NCBI GenBank assembly: GCA_900557195.1
Contig: USRT01000039.1
Coordinates: forward strand, 1-5,275
Length of the DNA: 5,275 bases
Reading direction: 5' to 3'
Source: an uncultured Clostridium sp.
GTDB taxonomy: Bacteria; Bacillota; Clostridia; TANB77; CAG-508
Shown: one piece after another, positions 1 to 5,275 of the stretch
How positions within the stretch are numbered: the stretch's first letter is position 1
How the letters are laid out: each line of letters opens with the position of its first letter
Made by a program: the position numbers and the translations under genes
The notes under the pieces: model-generated
Seen by the model: the letters and a program-made list of their open reading frames with translations, nothing else
The model's database searches: none
What the model was told of the DNA's origin: nothing

Positions 1-75
1 CGGAATCGAACCGGCACGGTTTATTCAACCGCAGGATTTTAAGTCCTGTGCGTCTGCCAGTTCCGCCACATCTGC
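1..75 (-). tRNA. tRNA-Leu (anticodon UAA), partial at its 3' end
   Basis: Read on the minus strand, the gene starts at 75 with acceptor strand GCAGATG, then TG and a D-arm (GCGGAACTGGCAGACGC). The anticodon stem CAGGA/TCCTG (48-44 and 36-32) encloses the loop CTTAAAA, which puts anticodon TAA at 41-39 and so reads UUA leucine codons. A long variable arm (GGTT/AACC stem, loop GAATA, 30-18) marks a class II tRNA such as Leu. The T-arm (GCCGG, loop TTCGATT, then CCG) runs into the left edge. The last two T-stem bases, the 3' acceptor strand, the discriminator base and any encoded CCA lie outside the window. A leucine tRNA for UUA suits such an AT-rich genome. A consensus promoter lies just upstream. 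Confidence 0.96.
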
Positions 76-111
76 ATTTATATAACTGGCATTTGTCTTA
101 CGACGTTATTT

Positions 112-140
112 ATTATAATATTAAAAAAACTATTTGTCAA
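112..140 (-). promoter_or_regulatory. Perfect consensus sigma-A promoter for the tRNA-Leu gene
   Basis: On the minus strand, TTGACA (140-135) is followed after exactly 17 bp by TATAAT (117-112). Both hexamers match the housekeeping consensus at every base. Transcription should start near 105, leaving a leader of about 30 nt before the tRNA 5' end at 75, which RNase P would remove. A strong, unregulated promoter is what one expects for a stable-RNA gene. Further tRNA genes may follow to the left, outside the window. Confidence 0.85.
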
Positions 141-246
141 TCATTTTTTTTATAAATTACAAAAAAATGTGAAATTTTTCTAAATTGCTTTATAAAAGAA
201 AAAATAAAGGGATAAATCTAAAGAAATAGAGTATGGCTTAAATAAT

Positions 247-283
247 AAAAACACCTATGAAACATTGATTCATAGGCGCTTTT
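247..283 (-). terminator. Rho-independent terminator of the C1 peptidase gene
   Basis: On the minus strand the arm GCGCCTATGAA (279-269) pairs with TTCATAGGTGT (261-251) around a 7-nt loop (268-262). It forms an 11-bp stem that includes two G-U pairs. A-tract and U-tract flanks extend the pairing, and the transcript runs into TTTTTATTATT. The hairpin begins 8 bp past the peptidase stop codon. Read on the plus strand, the two G-U pairs become A-C mismatches and the T run is shorter, so it is oriented for the minus-strand gene. Confidence 0.85.
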
Positions 284-286
284 ACA

Positions 287-1606
287 TTATAATGGATCAT
301 CAACATCAAATAAAATTGGATCTTTTTCTAATAATTCTAGTTGATTATTATTTAAATATTTTTTATGAACTATTACTTCCATAACAAAATCATTAAAGAA
401 ATTATCATTCATTATATAAAAACCATTTTGATGAACTTTGTCTCCATAGCTATCTTCTACTTTCCAACGTTCTGGTTTGTTATCGTTTATATGTACACCA
501 GTAAAAACCATTGCATGTTGTAATATTATATCGTATAAATTAAGTGATTCTTCTTTTGTTAGAGGTTCTATTCCTAAAACAGATTTATAATTATATAAAT
601 TACTATCTAAAATTCCTCTATTTTTATCACGCATTTTTTTTACTTCGGAGGCAAACCATACAGGAATACCATCACGTAATTGTTTTATAGTTAAATCTTT
701 TAACTCTTCTATTGAAACATTTATAAATTCAACATATGATTTATCAATAACGTTCTGATAATATTTTTTTCTGAATCTATTATATAAAGGTTTATTGTAC
801 ATTGGAACATGACAAACAGCTACGAAGTCATTCAAATTGATATTTAAGAACTTATTTTTAAATTCCACAGGTGTTAAATTATTAATTCTTATATATTTAT
901 TATTTTTATCTTTATATTCAAAATCAAATTTAGTAGGTGGCTGGCCTAAAACTTTACAAAGAATAGAGTAATTTTCTTCAAGCATTTTTAGTTTTTCTTT
1001 TCTTATATCATCAATAGATATATTTTTTTGTTTCATTTCTATTAGTTTAATAACATCTTTTTTTACTTTTTCAGTAAAAAGCATTGTCAAAATAGAAGAA
1101 TCTTTACTATTAACAGTTTCAGGCATTTCTAAACTAGGTACTATACCATATTTATCTACTACAGCAACAAACCATTCAAACCAACCGCCTTCTGATACAC
1201 TATATTTAACAATATTTTCTTTATTAATATAATCATAGTCTAAGTTATTTAGGCTAATTATATTTTCATAAGCATTATTAGATTTTTCAAGTTTATCAAA
1301 AAATATAAGATAATTAATGGATAAATCTAATTCCTCAGGCTTTATATTTAAATTATTGGAAATGTCATTTTTTATCATATTAATTCCTGCGTGACACCAA
1401 CATCTAGCACTTCCTGTTTGATCGTATACTCTATAAGTAGGTATTTCAATATTAAATACATTTTTTGCTTTTGAAAGAGCATCCTGATTTAAACAAACTG
1501 CTTGTATCCCATTATTAGTGATTGCATTTTCAATAATTTTATTTATAGGATTGCTATCATAAGTATTTTTAAATTCATTAATTTGTTCTAAAGATATATA
1601 TTTCAT
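287..1606 (-). CDS. pepC: Divergent aminopeptidase C / bleomycin hydrolase-family cysteine peptidase (family C1B)
   Basis: This 439-residue protein is a cytoplasmic papain-fold peptidase: there is no signal peptide or membrane segment. PepC enzymes, about 440-450 residues long, remove N-terminal amino acids from peptides and usually form hexamers with the active sites facing an inner chamber. Family landmarks run end to end: the catalytic Cys loop DQTGSARCW (Gln63 for the oxyanion hole, Cys69), FFDKLEKSN near 102-110, KYGIVPSLEMPET near 152-164, GQPPTKFDFEYKDK near 221-234, KQLRDGIPVWF near 308-318, catalytic His364 in QHAMVFTGV, and WKVEDSYGD at 381-389. Departures from the family are Asp385 where the catalytic Asn is expected (usual motif WKVENSWG), GSARCWCHA instead of SSGRCWLFA, QHAM instead of THAM, ASEV instead of GCDV, and a C-terminus ending DDPL rather than WDPMG plus a few residues. 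The reading frame is intact. The start is supported by AAGGAAG (1620-1614) 7 nt upstream. The gene stands alone, with its own terminator, and appears more AT-rich than the gat genes. Family membership is near certain; peptidase activity and aminopeptidase specificity are not. The symbol denotes the family, and this may be a paralogue. Confidence 0.9.
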   Translation of the reverse strand: MKYISLEQINEFKNTYDSNPINKIIENAITNNGIQAVCLNQDALSKAKNVFNIEIPTYRVYDQTGSARCWCHAGINMIKNDISNNLNIKPEELDLSINYLIFFDKLEKSNNAYENIISLNNLDYDYINKENIVKYSVSEGGWFEWFVAVVDKYGIVPSLEMPETVNSKDSSILTMLFTEKVKKDVIKLIEMKQKNISIDDIRKEKLKMLEENYSILCKVLGQPPTKFDFEYKDKNNKYIRINNLTPVEFKNKFLNINLNDFVAVCHVPMYNKPLYNRFRKKYYQNVIDKSYVEFINVSIEELKDLTIKQLRDGIPVWFASEVKKMRDKNRGILDSNLYNYKSVLGIEPLTKEESLNLYDIILQHAMVFTGVHINDNKPERWKVEDSYGDKVHQNGFYIMNDNFFNDFVMEVIVHKKYLNNNQLELLEKDPILFDVDDPL

Positions 1607-1628
1607 TTTATCACTTCCTTACAAACAA

Positions 1629-1657
1629 ATCATATCATATAATTAAAAAAATTGAAA
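1629..1657 (-). promoter_or_regulatory. Candidate promoter of the C1 peptidase gene
   Basis: On the minus strand TATGAT (1634-1629), one base off the -10 consensus, lies 17 bp downstream of TTTCAA (1657-1652), a poor -35 match. Transcription would start near 1622, just before the AAGGAAG ribosome binding site, giving a very short leader of about 16 nt. A second TATGAT overlaps at 1639-1634. The whole stretch is A/T-rich, so chance matches are likely. The promoter must lie somewhere in the 156-bp divergent region shared with the gat operon. Confidence 0.35.
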
Positions 1658-1703
1658 CAATATATATATATTTAATGATTTAACTAAAATTTAATATATA
1701 AAC

Positions 1704-1732
1704 TTGTTTTTTTTACAAAAACACTATATAAT
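1704..1732 (+). promoter_or_regulatory. Sigma-A promoter of the gatCAB operon
   Basis: TTGTTT (1704-1709) and a perfect TATAAT (1727-1732) are separated by 17 bp. Transcription should start near 1739, about 24 nt before the gatC start codon. That leader is too short for a T-box or other riboswitch, so the operon looks constitutively expressed. The ribosome binding site AAGGAG (1749-1754) sits 8 nt before the gatC ATG. Confidence 0.7.
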
Positions 1733-1762
1733 AGGACATAAATTTAAAAAGGAGATGATTAA

Positions 1763-2050
1763 ATGCAAGTATCAAGAGAAGAGATTTTACATATTGCAAA
1801 ACTAGCACATCTAAATTTAAAAGATGAGGAAGTGGATAAGTATTTATTACATTTGCAAGATATTTTAAATTTTGCAAATATTGTAAATAATGCGCCAGTT
1901 GAAGGATTAGATGAGACAATAGGTGCTAATGATAATTATAATGTATTTAGAAAAGACGAAATTAAACAGTTTGAAGATAGAGAAGCTTTATTACAAAATG
2001 CACCAGAGCAAGAAAGAGGAATGTTTAAAATACCAAAAGTAATACAATAA
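1763..2050 (+). CDS. gatC: Asp/Glu-tRNA amidotransferase subunit C
   Basis: GatC is the small subunit of the tRNA-dependent amidotransferase GatCAB. It wraps around GatA and GatB and stabilises the complex, and it has no catalytic site of its own. The 95 residues match the family's usual length. The N-terminal part carries the typical pattern of a helical pair (IAKLAHLNLKDEEVDKYL, residues about 11-28, then LQDILNFANIV, about 31-41). The C-terminal part carries the family signature NVFRKDE (60-66) and NAPEQERGMFKIPKVIQ (79-95). The start codon has a good AAGGAG site 8 nt upstream. This is the first gene of the operon, 89 bp before gatA, which is the usual C-A-B order in Firmicutes. Confidence 0.97.
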   Translation: MQVSREEILHIAKLAHLNLKDEEVDKYLLHLQDILNFANIVNNAPVEGLDETIGANDNYNVFRKDEIKQFEDREALLQNAPEQERGMFKIPKVIQ

Positions 2051-2139
2051 TAAAAAGTACGAATGTAAATTGGAAAATATACTTTAGAGAGAAGTAAGAA
2101 TATTAAGAAGTATAAAGCGAGAGAGGAGACGAAAAGAAA

Positions 2140-3609
2140 ATGGAACTTTATGAATATACTGTTCATGAGCTAATGGACAAGTTACAAAAAAAAGAGATTA
2201 CAATTACAGATATTACAAAAGCATATGTAGATAGAATAAATGAAAAAGAAAAAGATGTAGAGGCATTTGTTACAACTCTTACAGATAAAGCAATTGCTAA
2301 AGCACAAGAAGTGGAAAAAAAGGTAAAAGAAGGAGAGCAGGCTTCAAAATTTGCTGGAATTCCTATTGGAATTAAAGATAATATGTGTACAAAAGGTGAA
2401 AAAACAACTTGTAGTTCTAAAATGTTAGAGAATTTTATTGCACCATATGATGCAACAGTTATAGAAAAATTAAATGAAGAAGGAATCATTAATTTAGGAA
2501 AACTTAATATGGACGAATTTGCAATGGGTGCTGCAACAGAATATTCAGCTTTCAAGAAAACAAAGAATCCATGGAATTTAAATACTGTTCCAGGAGGTTC
2601 TTCTGGTGGTTCTGCAGCAGCAGTAGCAGCAGGGCTAGTACCATGGGCATTAGGTAGCGATACAGGAGGCTCTATTCGTCAACCTGCATCTTTCTGTGGT
2701 GTTGTAGGACTAAAACCTACATATGGATTAGTATCAAGATATGGTTTAGTTGCATTTGCATCATCACTTGACCAAATTGGACCAATTACAAAAGATGTAA
2801 GAGATGCTGCTATGTTATTAAATTTAATTGCAGGACATGATGAAAGAGATACTACATCAATAGAGCGACCAAGCATCGATTATACAGCGTGTTTAAAAAA
2901 TGATGTAAAAGGATTAAAAATAGGTGTTCCAAAAGAGTTTTTCGGAGAAGGTATAAATCCAGAAGTTAAAGAGAAATTACAAGAAGCAATAGAAAAATAT
3001 AAAGAATTAGGTGCACAAGTAGAAGAATGTTCTCTAGACATTGCAGAATATTCTTTAGCAGCATACTATATTATTGGATGTGCAGAAGCAAGTTCAAATT
3101 TAGGAAGATTTGACGGAATTAGATATGGATATCGTACACAAAATTTTGAAAACTTAAAAGATATTTATAAAAATTCAAGAAGCGAAGGATTTGGAGAAGA
3201 AGTAAAAAGAAGAATAATACTTGGAACATATGTATTAAGTTCAGGATATTATGATGCATATTATAAAAAAGCACAACAAGTTCGTACACTTGTAAAACAA
3301 GAATTTAATAAAATGTTTGAAAAATATGATGTACTACTTACTCCAACATCGCCAACAGTAGCTTTTGAAATAGGTACAAGATCAAATAATCCATTAGAAA
3401 TGTATTTAGCAGATATTTGTACTGTTTCTGTTAATGTTGCAGGTCTTCCTGGTATATCTGTACCATGTGGTGTAGATAGCAAGGGAATGCCAATTGGAAT
3501 GCAATTAATTGGTAATAAATTCCAAGAAGAAACAATATTAAATGCAGCATATACATATGAACAAGCTACAAACTTTAGAGAAAAATATAAACCAGAATTT
3601 AAGAAATAG
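2140..3609 (+). CDS. gatA: Asp/Glu-tRNA amidotransferase subunit A (glutaminase)
   Basis: GatA belongs to the amidase-signature family and hydrolyses glutamine (or asparagine) to supply ammonia, which passes through a tunnel to GatB. The Ser-cisSer-Lys triad is complete: Lys79 in GIKDN, Ser154 in the glycine-rich PGGSSGGS segment, and nucleophile Ser178 in GSDTGGSIRQPA. These numbers coincide with those I recall for the Staphylococcus aureus enzyme. Asp425 in ADICTVSVNVAGLPGISVP corresponds to the residue that binds the amide donor there, and YGYR (329-332) is also conserved. The 489 residues are full length for the family. GAGGAG (2123-2128) lies 11 nt before the ATG, slightly far but without a better alternative start. 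The gene ends in TAG, while the other three coding genes here end in TAA. The 89-bp gap after gatC holds only a weak A/T hairpin. Confidence 0.98.
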   Translation: MELYEYTVHELMDKLQKKEITITDITKAYVDRINEKEKDVEAFVTTLTDKAIAKAQEVEKKVKEGEQASKFAGIPIGIKDNMCTKGEKTTCSSKMLENFIAPYDATVIEKLNEEGIINLGKLNMDEFAMGAATEYSAFKKTKNPWNLNTVPGGSSGGSAAAVAAGLVPWALGSDTGGSIRQPASFCGVVGLKPTYGLVSRYGLVAFASSLDQIGPITKDVRDAAMLLNLIAGHDERDTTSIERPSIDYTACLKNDVKGLKIGVPKEFFGEGINPEVKEKLQEAIEKYKELGAQVEECSLDIAEYSLAAYYIIGCAEASSNLGRFDGIRYGYRTQNFENLKDIYKNSRSEGFGEEVKRRIILGTYVLSSGYYDAYYKKAQQVRTLVKQEFNKMFEKYDVLLTPTSPTVAFEIGTRSNNPLEMYLADICTVSVNVAGLPGISVPCGVDSKGMPIGMQLIGNKFQEETILNAAYTYEQATNFREKYKPEFKK

Positions 3610-3729
3610 AGAATTTGACTAATAATAGAGCATAAAAAATATAAAAACTATATTATTAAAATTTAAATAAAGATAAACCACTTTATAAATAAAAACCAAT
3701 TTGGCAAAATTAAAAAGGGAGGAAAATAT

Positions 3730-5172
3730 ATGTCAAGACAAGATTATGAGATAGTAATGGGACTTGAAGTTCATGCAGAACTTTCTACAAAAACAAAAAT
3801 ATTTTGTTCTTGCCCTACAGAGTTTGGAGGAGAGCCAAATACACATTGTTGTCCTATTTGTATGGCAATGCCTGGAACACTTCCAGTATTAAATGAAAAA
3901 GTAGTAGAATATGCAGTAAAAGCTGGTCTCGCTACAAATTGCGAAATTTCAAGAGATAGTAAAAATGATAGAAAAAATTATTTTTATCCAGATCTTCCAA
4001 AAGCATATCAAATATCACAATTTGATAAACCACTTTGTGAAAATGGATATGTAGAAATTGAAGATGATAATGGTGAAAAGAAACAAATTAGATTAGAAAG
4101 AATTCATATAGAAGAAGATGCAGGAAAATTAAATCATAATGAATTTGGTGGTGGAAGTTTAGTAGATTTAAATAGAGCAGGAGTGCCTTTAATTGAAATT
4201 GTTTCTAAACCAGACTTACGAACAAGCAGTGAAGTAGAAAAATATTTAAGAAAAATAAAATCAATATTAGAATATATCGAAGTATCTGATTGTAAAATGC
4301 AAGAAGGATCACTTCGTGCAGATGTTAATGTTTCTGTTAGAAAAAAAGGAGAAACAAAATTTGGAACTCGTACAGAGATGAAAAATATGAACTCTTTCCG
4401 TTCTATAGTAAGAGCCATCGAATATGAAGCAAATCGTCAAATTGACTTAATAGAAGAAGGAGGAGTAGTTGAACAAACTACATTAAGATGGGATGACGTA
4501 TCTGGAAGAACTTTTTCCATGAGAGATAAAGAAGATGCTCAAGATTATAGATATTTCCCAGATCCAGATTTAGTAGCAATTAGATTATCTGAAGAATATA
4601 TTGAAAATATAAAAAATAATCTTCCAGAACTTCCAGAAAGTAGAAAGGCAAGATATATTGATGATTTTGGTCTTTCAGAAAAAGACGCTAACTTATTAAC
4701 TAGTTCTAAATATTTATCAGATTTATTTGAAGGTGCTGAGGCGATATGTAAAAATGCAAAAGCAGTAGCAAATTGGATTTTATCTGATATATCAAGAATA
4801 TTAAATGAAAAAGAAATGGAAGCAGACCAAATACCATTTAATGCAGAAAAGTTAGCTAAAGTAATTGAATTAATAGATAAAGGAACAATTAGTTCAGCTA
4901 TTGCTAAAAAAGTAGTAGTAGAATTATTTGAAAATCCTCGTGATCCAGAAGTTATTATTAAAGAAAACGGATGGATCCAAATTTCAGATGAGGGAGCAAT
5001 AAAAGAAGTTGTATTAAAAGTATTAGAAGCAAATCCACAATCAGTAGCAGACTATAAAGGTGGAAAAGATAAAGCTTTAGGATTTTTAGTAGGACAAGCT
5101 ATGAAAGAAACAAAAGGAAAAGCAAACCCAGGAATGCTTAATAAAATGTTTATAGAAGAATTAAAGAAATAA
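3730..5172 (+). CDS. gatB: Asp/Glu-tRNA amidotransferase subunit B
   Basis: GatB binds misacylated Glu-tRNA(Gln) or Asp-tRNA(Asn), phosphorylates the side-chain carboxylate with ATP, and amidates it with ammonia from GatA. The catalytic cradle domain (about 1-290) shows GLEVHAEL (11-18), a CxC...CxxC zinc motif (Cys26, Cys28, Cys41, Cys44), YFYPDLPKAYQISQFD (84-99), HIEEDAGKLNH (126-136), DLNRAGVPLIEIVSKPDLR (146-164), MQEGSLRADVNVSVR (190-204) and KNMNSFR (218-224). The remainder is a helical linker and the YqeY-like tail (about 330-480) that contacts the tRNA elbow, ending with GFLVGQAMKET and NPGMLNKMF. At 480 residues it is full length. AGGGAGG (3716-3722) lies 7 nt before the ATG. It is the last gene of the operon, 120 bp after gatA, and a strong terminator begins 15 bp past its stop codon. 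Presence of the operon implies that the organism makes Gln-tRNA, and possibly Asn-tRNA, by the indirect route. Confidence 0.98.
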   Translation: MSRQDYEIVMGLEVHAELSTKTKIFCSCPTEFGGEPNTHCCPICMAMPGTLPVLNEKVVEYAVKAGLATNCEISRDSKNDRKNYFYPDLPKAYQISQFDKPLCENGYVEIEDDNGEKKQIRLERIHIEEDAGKLNHNEFGGGSLVDLNRAGVPLIEIVSKPDLRTSSEVEKYLRKIKSILEYIEVSDCKMQEGSLRADVNVSVRKKGETKFGTRTEMKNMNSFRSIVRAIEYEANRQIDLIEEGGVVEQTTLRWDDVSGRTFSMRDKEDAQDYRYFPDPDLVAIRLSEEYIENIKNNLPELPESRKARYIDDFGLSEKDANLLTSSKYLSDLFEGAEAICKNAKAVANWILSDISRILNEKEMEADQIPFNAEKLAKVIELIDKGTISSAIAKKVVVELFENPRDPEVIIKENGWIQISDEGAIKEVVLKVLEANPQSVADYKGGKDKALGFLVGQAMKETKGKANPGMLNKMFIEELKK

Positions 5173-5187
5173 TTAATAATTAAGTTT

Positions 5188-5216
5188 AGGAGCCCATATA
5201 AGTAGGGCTCCTTTTT
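5188..5216 (+). terminator. Rho-independent terminator of the gatCAB operon
   Basis: A perfect 8-bp inverted repeat, AGGAGCCC (5188-5195) and GGGCTCCT (5205-5212), encloses a 9-nt loop (ATATAAGTA). The T run TTTTT (5212-5216) follows immediately. It starts 15 bp after the gatB stop codon and is the strongest hairpin in the window. Confidence 0.93.
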
Positions 5217-5220
5217 ATGG

Positions 5221-5275
5221 GTATGACGGGCATGTCATAAATCTAGGGTGAAAGTCCCAAGAGGCGTATTTGTCG
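5221..5275 (+). mobile_element. Possible 5' segment of a group II intron (structured RNA), cut by the window end
   Basis: These 55 bases contain no gene but are about 47% G+C (26 of 55 by hand count), far above the surrounding intergenic DNA. They form two clear hairpins: ATGAC/GTCAT (5223-5227 and 5234-5238, loop GGGCAT) and GGG/CCC (5246-5248 and 5256-5258, loop TGAAAGT). The block CTAGGGTGAAAGTCCC resembles, from memory, domain I of bacterial group II introns upstream of the reverse transcriptase/maturase gene. Its place directly behind an intrinsic terminator fits the insertion preference of group IIC introns. Against this, I see no clear GUGYG 5' boundary and no maturase, because the window ends. 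Another structured RNA or repeat is possible. Confidence 0.4.

Noticed and set aside
141..246. Hidden small gene or RNA in the spacer between the tRNA promoter and the peptidase terminator
   Set aside because: The stretch is nearly all A/T homopolymer runs with no ribosome binding site plus open frame and no stable hairpin.
1661..1671. TA-repeat run in the divergent intergenic region
   Set aside because: A short alternating A/T run in a very AT-rich stretch is expected by chance; no operator symmetry with G/C contacts is visible.
1739..1762. T-box or other riboswitch controlling the gat operon
   Set aside because: The predicted leader is only about 24 nt and has no specifier stem or T-box sequence.
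2054..2085. AAAGTA/TACTTT inverted repeat after gatC as a terminator
   Set aside because: The stem is only 6 bp with a 20-nt loop and no T run behind it, and gatA follows in the same operon.
3845..3864. Adjacent Cys40-Cys41 in GatB as a sign of an altered zinc site
   Set aside because: The CxC...CxxC pattern is complete with Cys26, Cys28, Cys41 and Cys44; one extra neighbouring Cys is a minor variation in a variable position.
1713..4418. Several minus-strand open frames of 65-130 codons opposite gatC, gatA and gatB
   Set aside because: They lie antisense to well-supported conserved genes, have low-complexity Ser/Phe/Leu-rich translations typical of shadow frames, and show no recognisable family.
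1..5275. CRISPR array, toxin-antitoxin pair or other defence system
   Set aside because: There are no spaced direct repeats, and every substantial coding region is accounted for by a known peptidase family or by gatCAB.

Overview
The window looks like chromosome from a low-GC Gram-positive bacterium, most likely a member of the Clostridia. The support is: strongly AT-rich DNA with A/T-ending codons, purine-rich AGGAG-type ribosome binding sites, sigma-A-type promoters, intrinsic terminators, and the three-subunit amidotransferase gatCAB set out as an operon. The species cannot be named from this stretch.

Layout, left to right. Positions 1-75 (minus strand) hold most of a tRNA-Leu(UAA) gene whose 3' end lies off the left edge. 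Behind it is a perfect consensus promoter (TTGACA, 17 bp, TATAAT). Positions 141-246 are A/T-rich spacer in which I see nothing. A minus-strand intrinsic terminator (247-283) closes the next gene, 287-1606 (minus). This gene encodes a full-length but divergent member of the aminopeptidase C / bleomycin hydrolase family (peptidase family C1B). A 156-bp divergent intergenic region (1607-1762) then carries a weak candidate promoter for the peptidase and a good promoter for the plus-strand operon. The operon gatC (1763-2050), gatA (2140-3609), gatB (3730-5172) follows and ends in a strong intrinsic terminator (5188-5216).

GatC, GatA and GatB form the tRNA-dependent amidotransferase. It converts misacylated Glu-tRNA(Gln), and in many organisms Asp-tRNA(Asn), to the correct amide form. 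GatA releases ammonia from glutamine, GatB activates the tRNA-bound acid with ATP, and GatC holds the two together. All the key residues I can check are present, so this part is ordinary housekeeping. The peptidase is transcribed away from it and has no evident functional link.

Two places deserve a second look. First, the peptidase keeps the catalytic Cys and His but has Asp where the family has the catalytic Asn. It also has a remodelled Cys loop and a C-terminus about four residues shorter than typical PepC, in the very tail known to limit PepC to aminopeptidase activity. Second, the last 55 bases, directly after the gatB terminator, are much richer in GC, contain two small hairpins, and resemble the 5' structured part of a group II intron. 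The window ends before this can be settled. I found no CRISPR array, defence system or clearly new multi-gene system.
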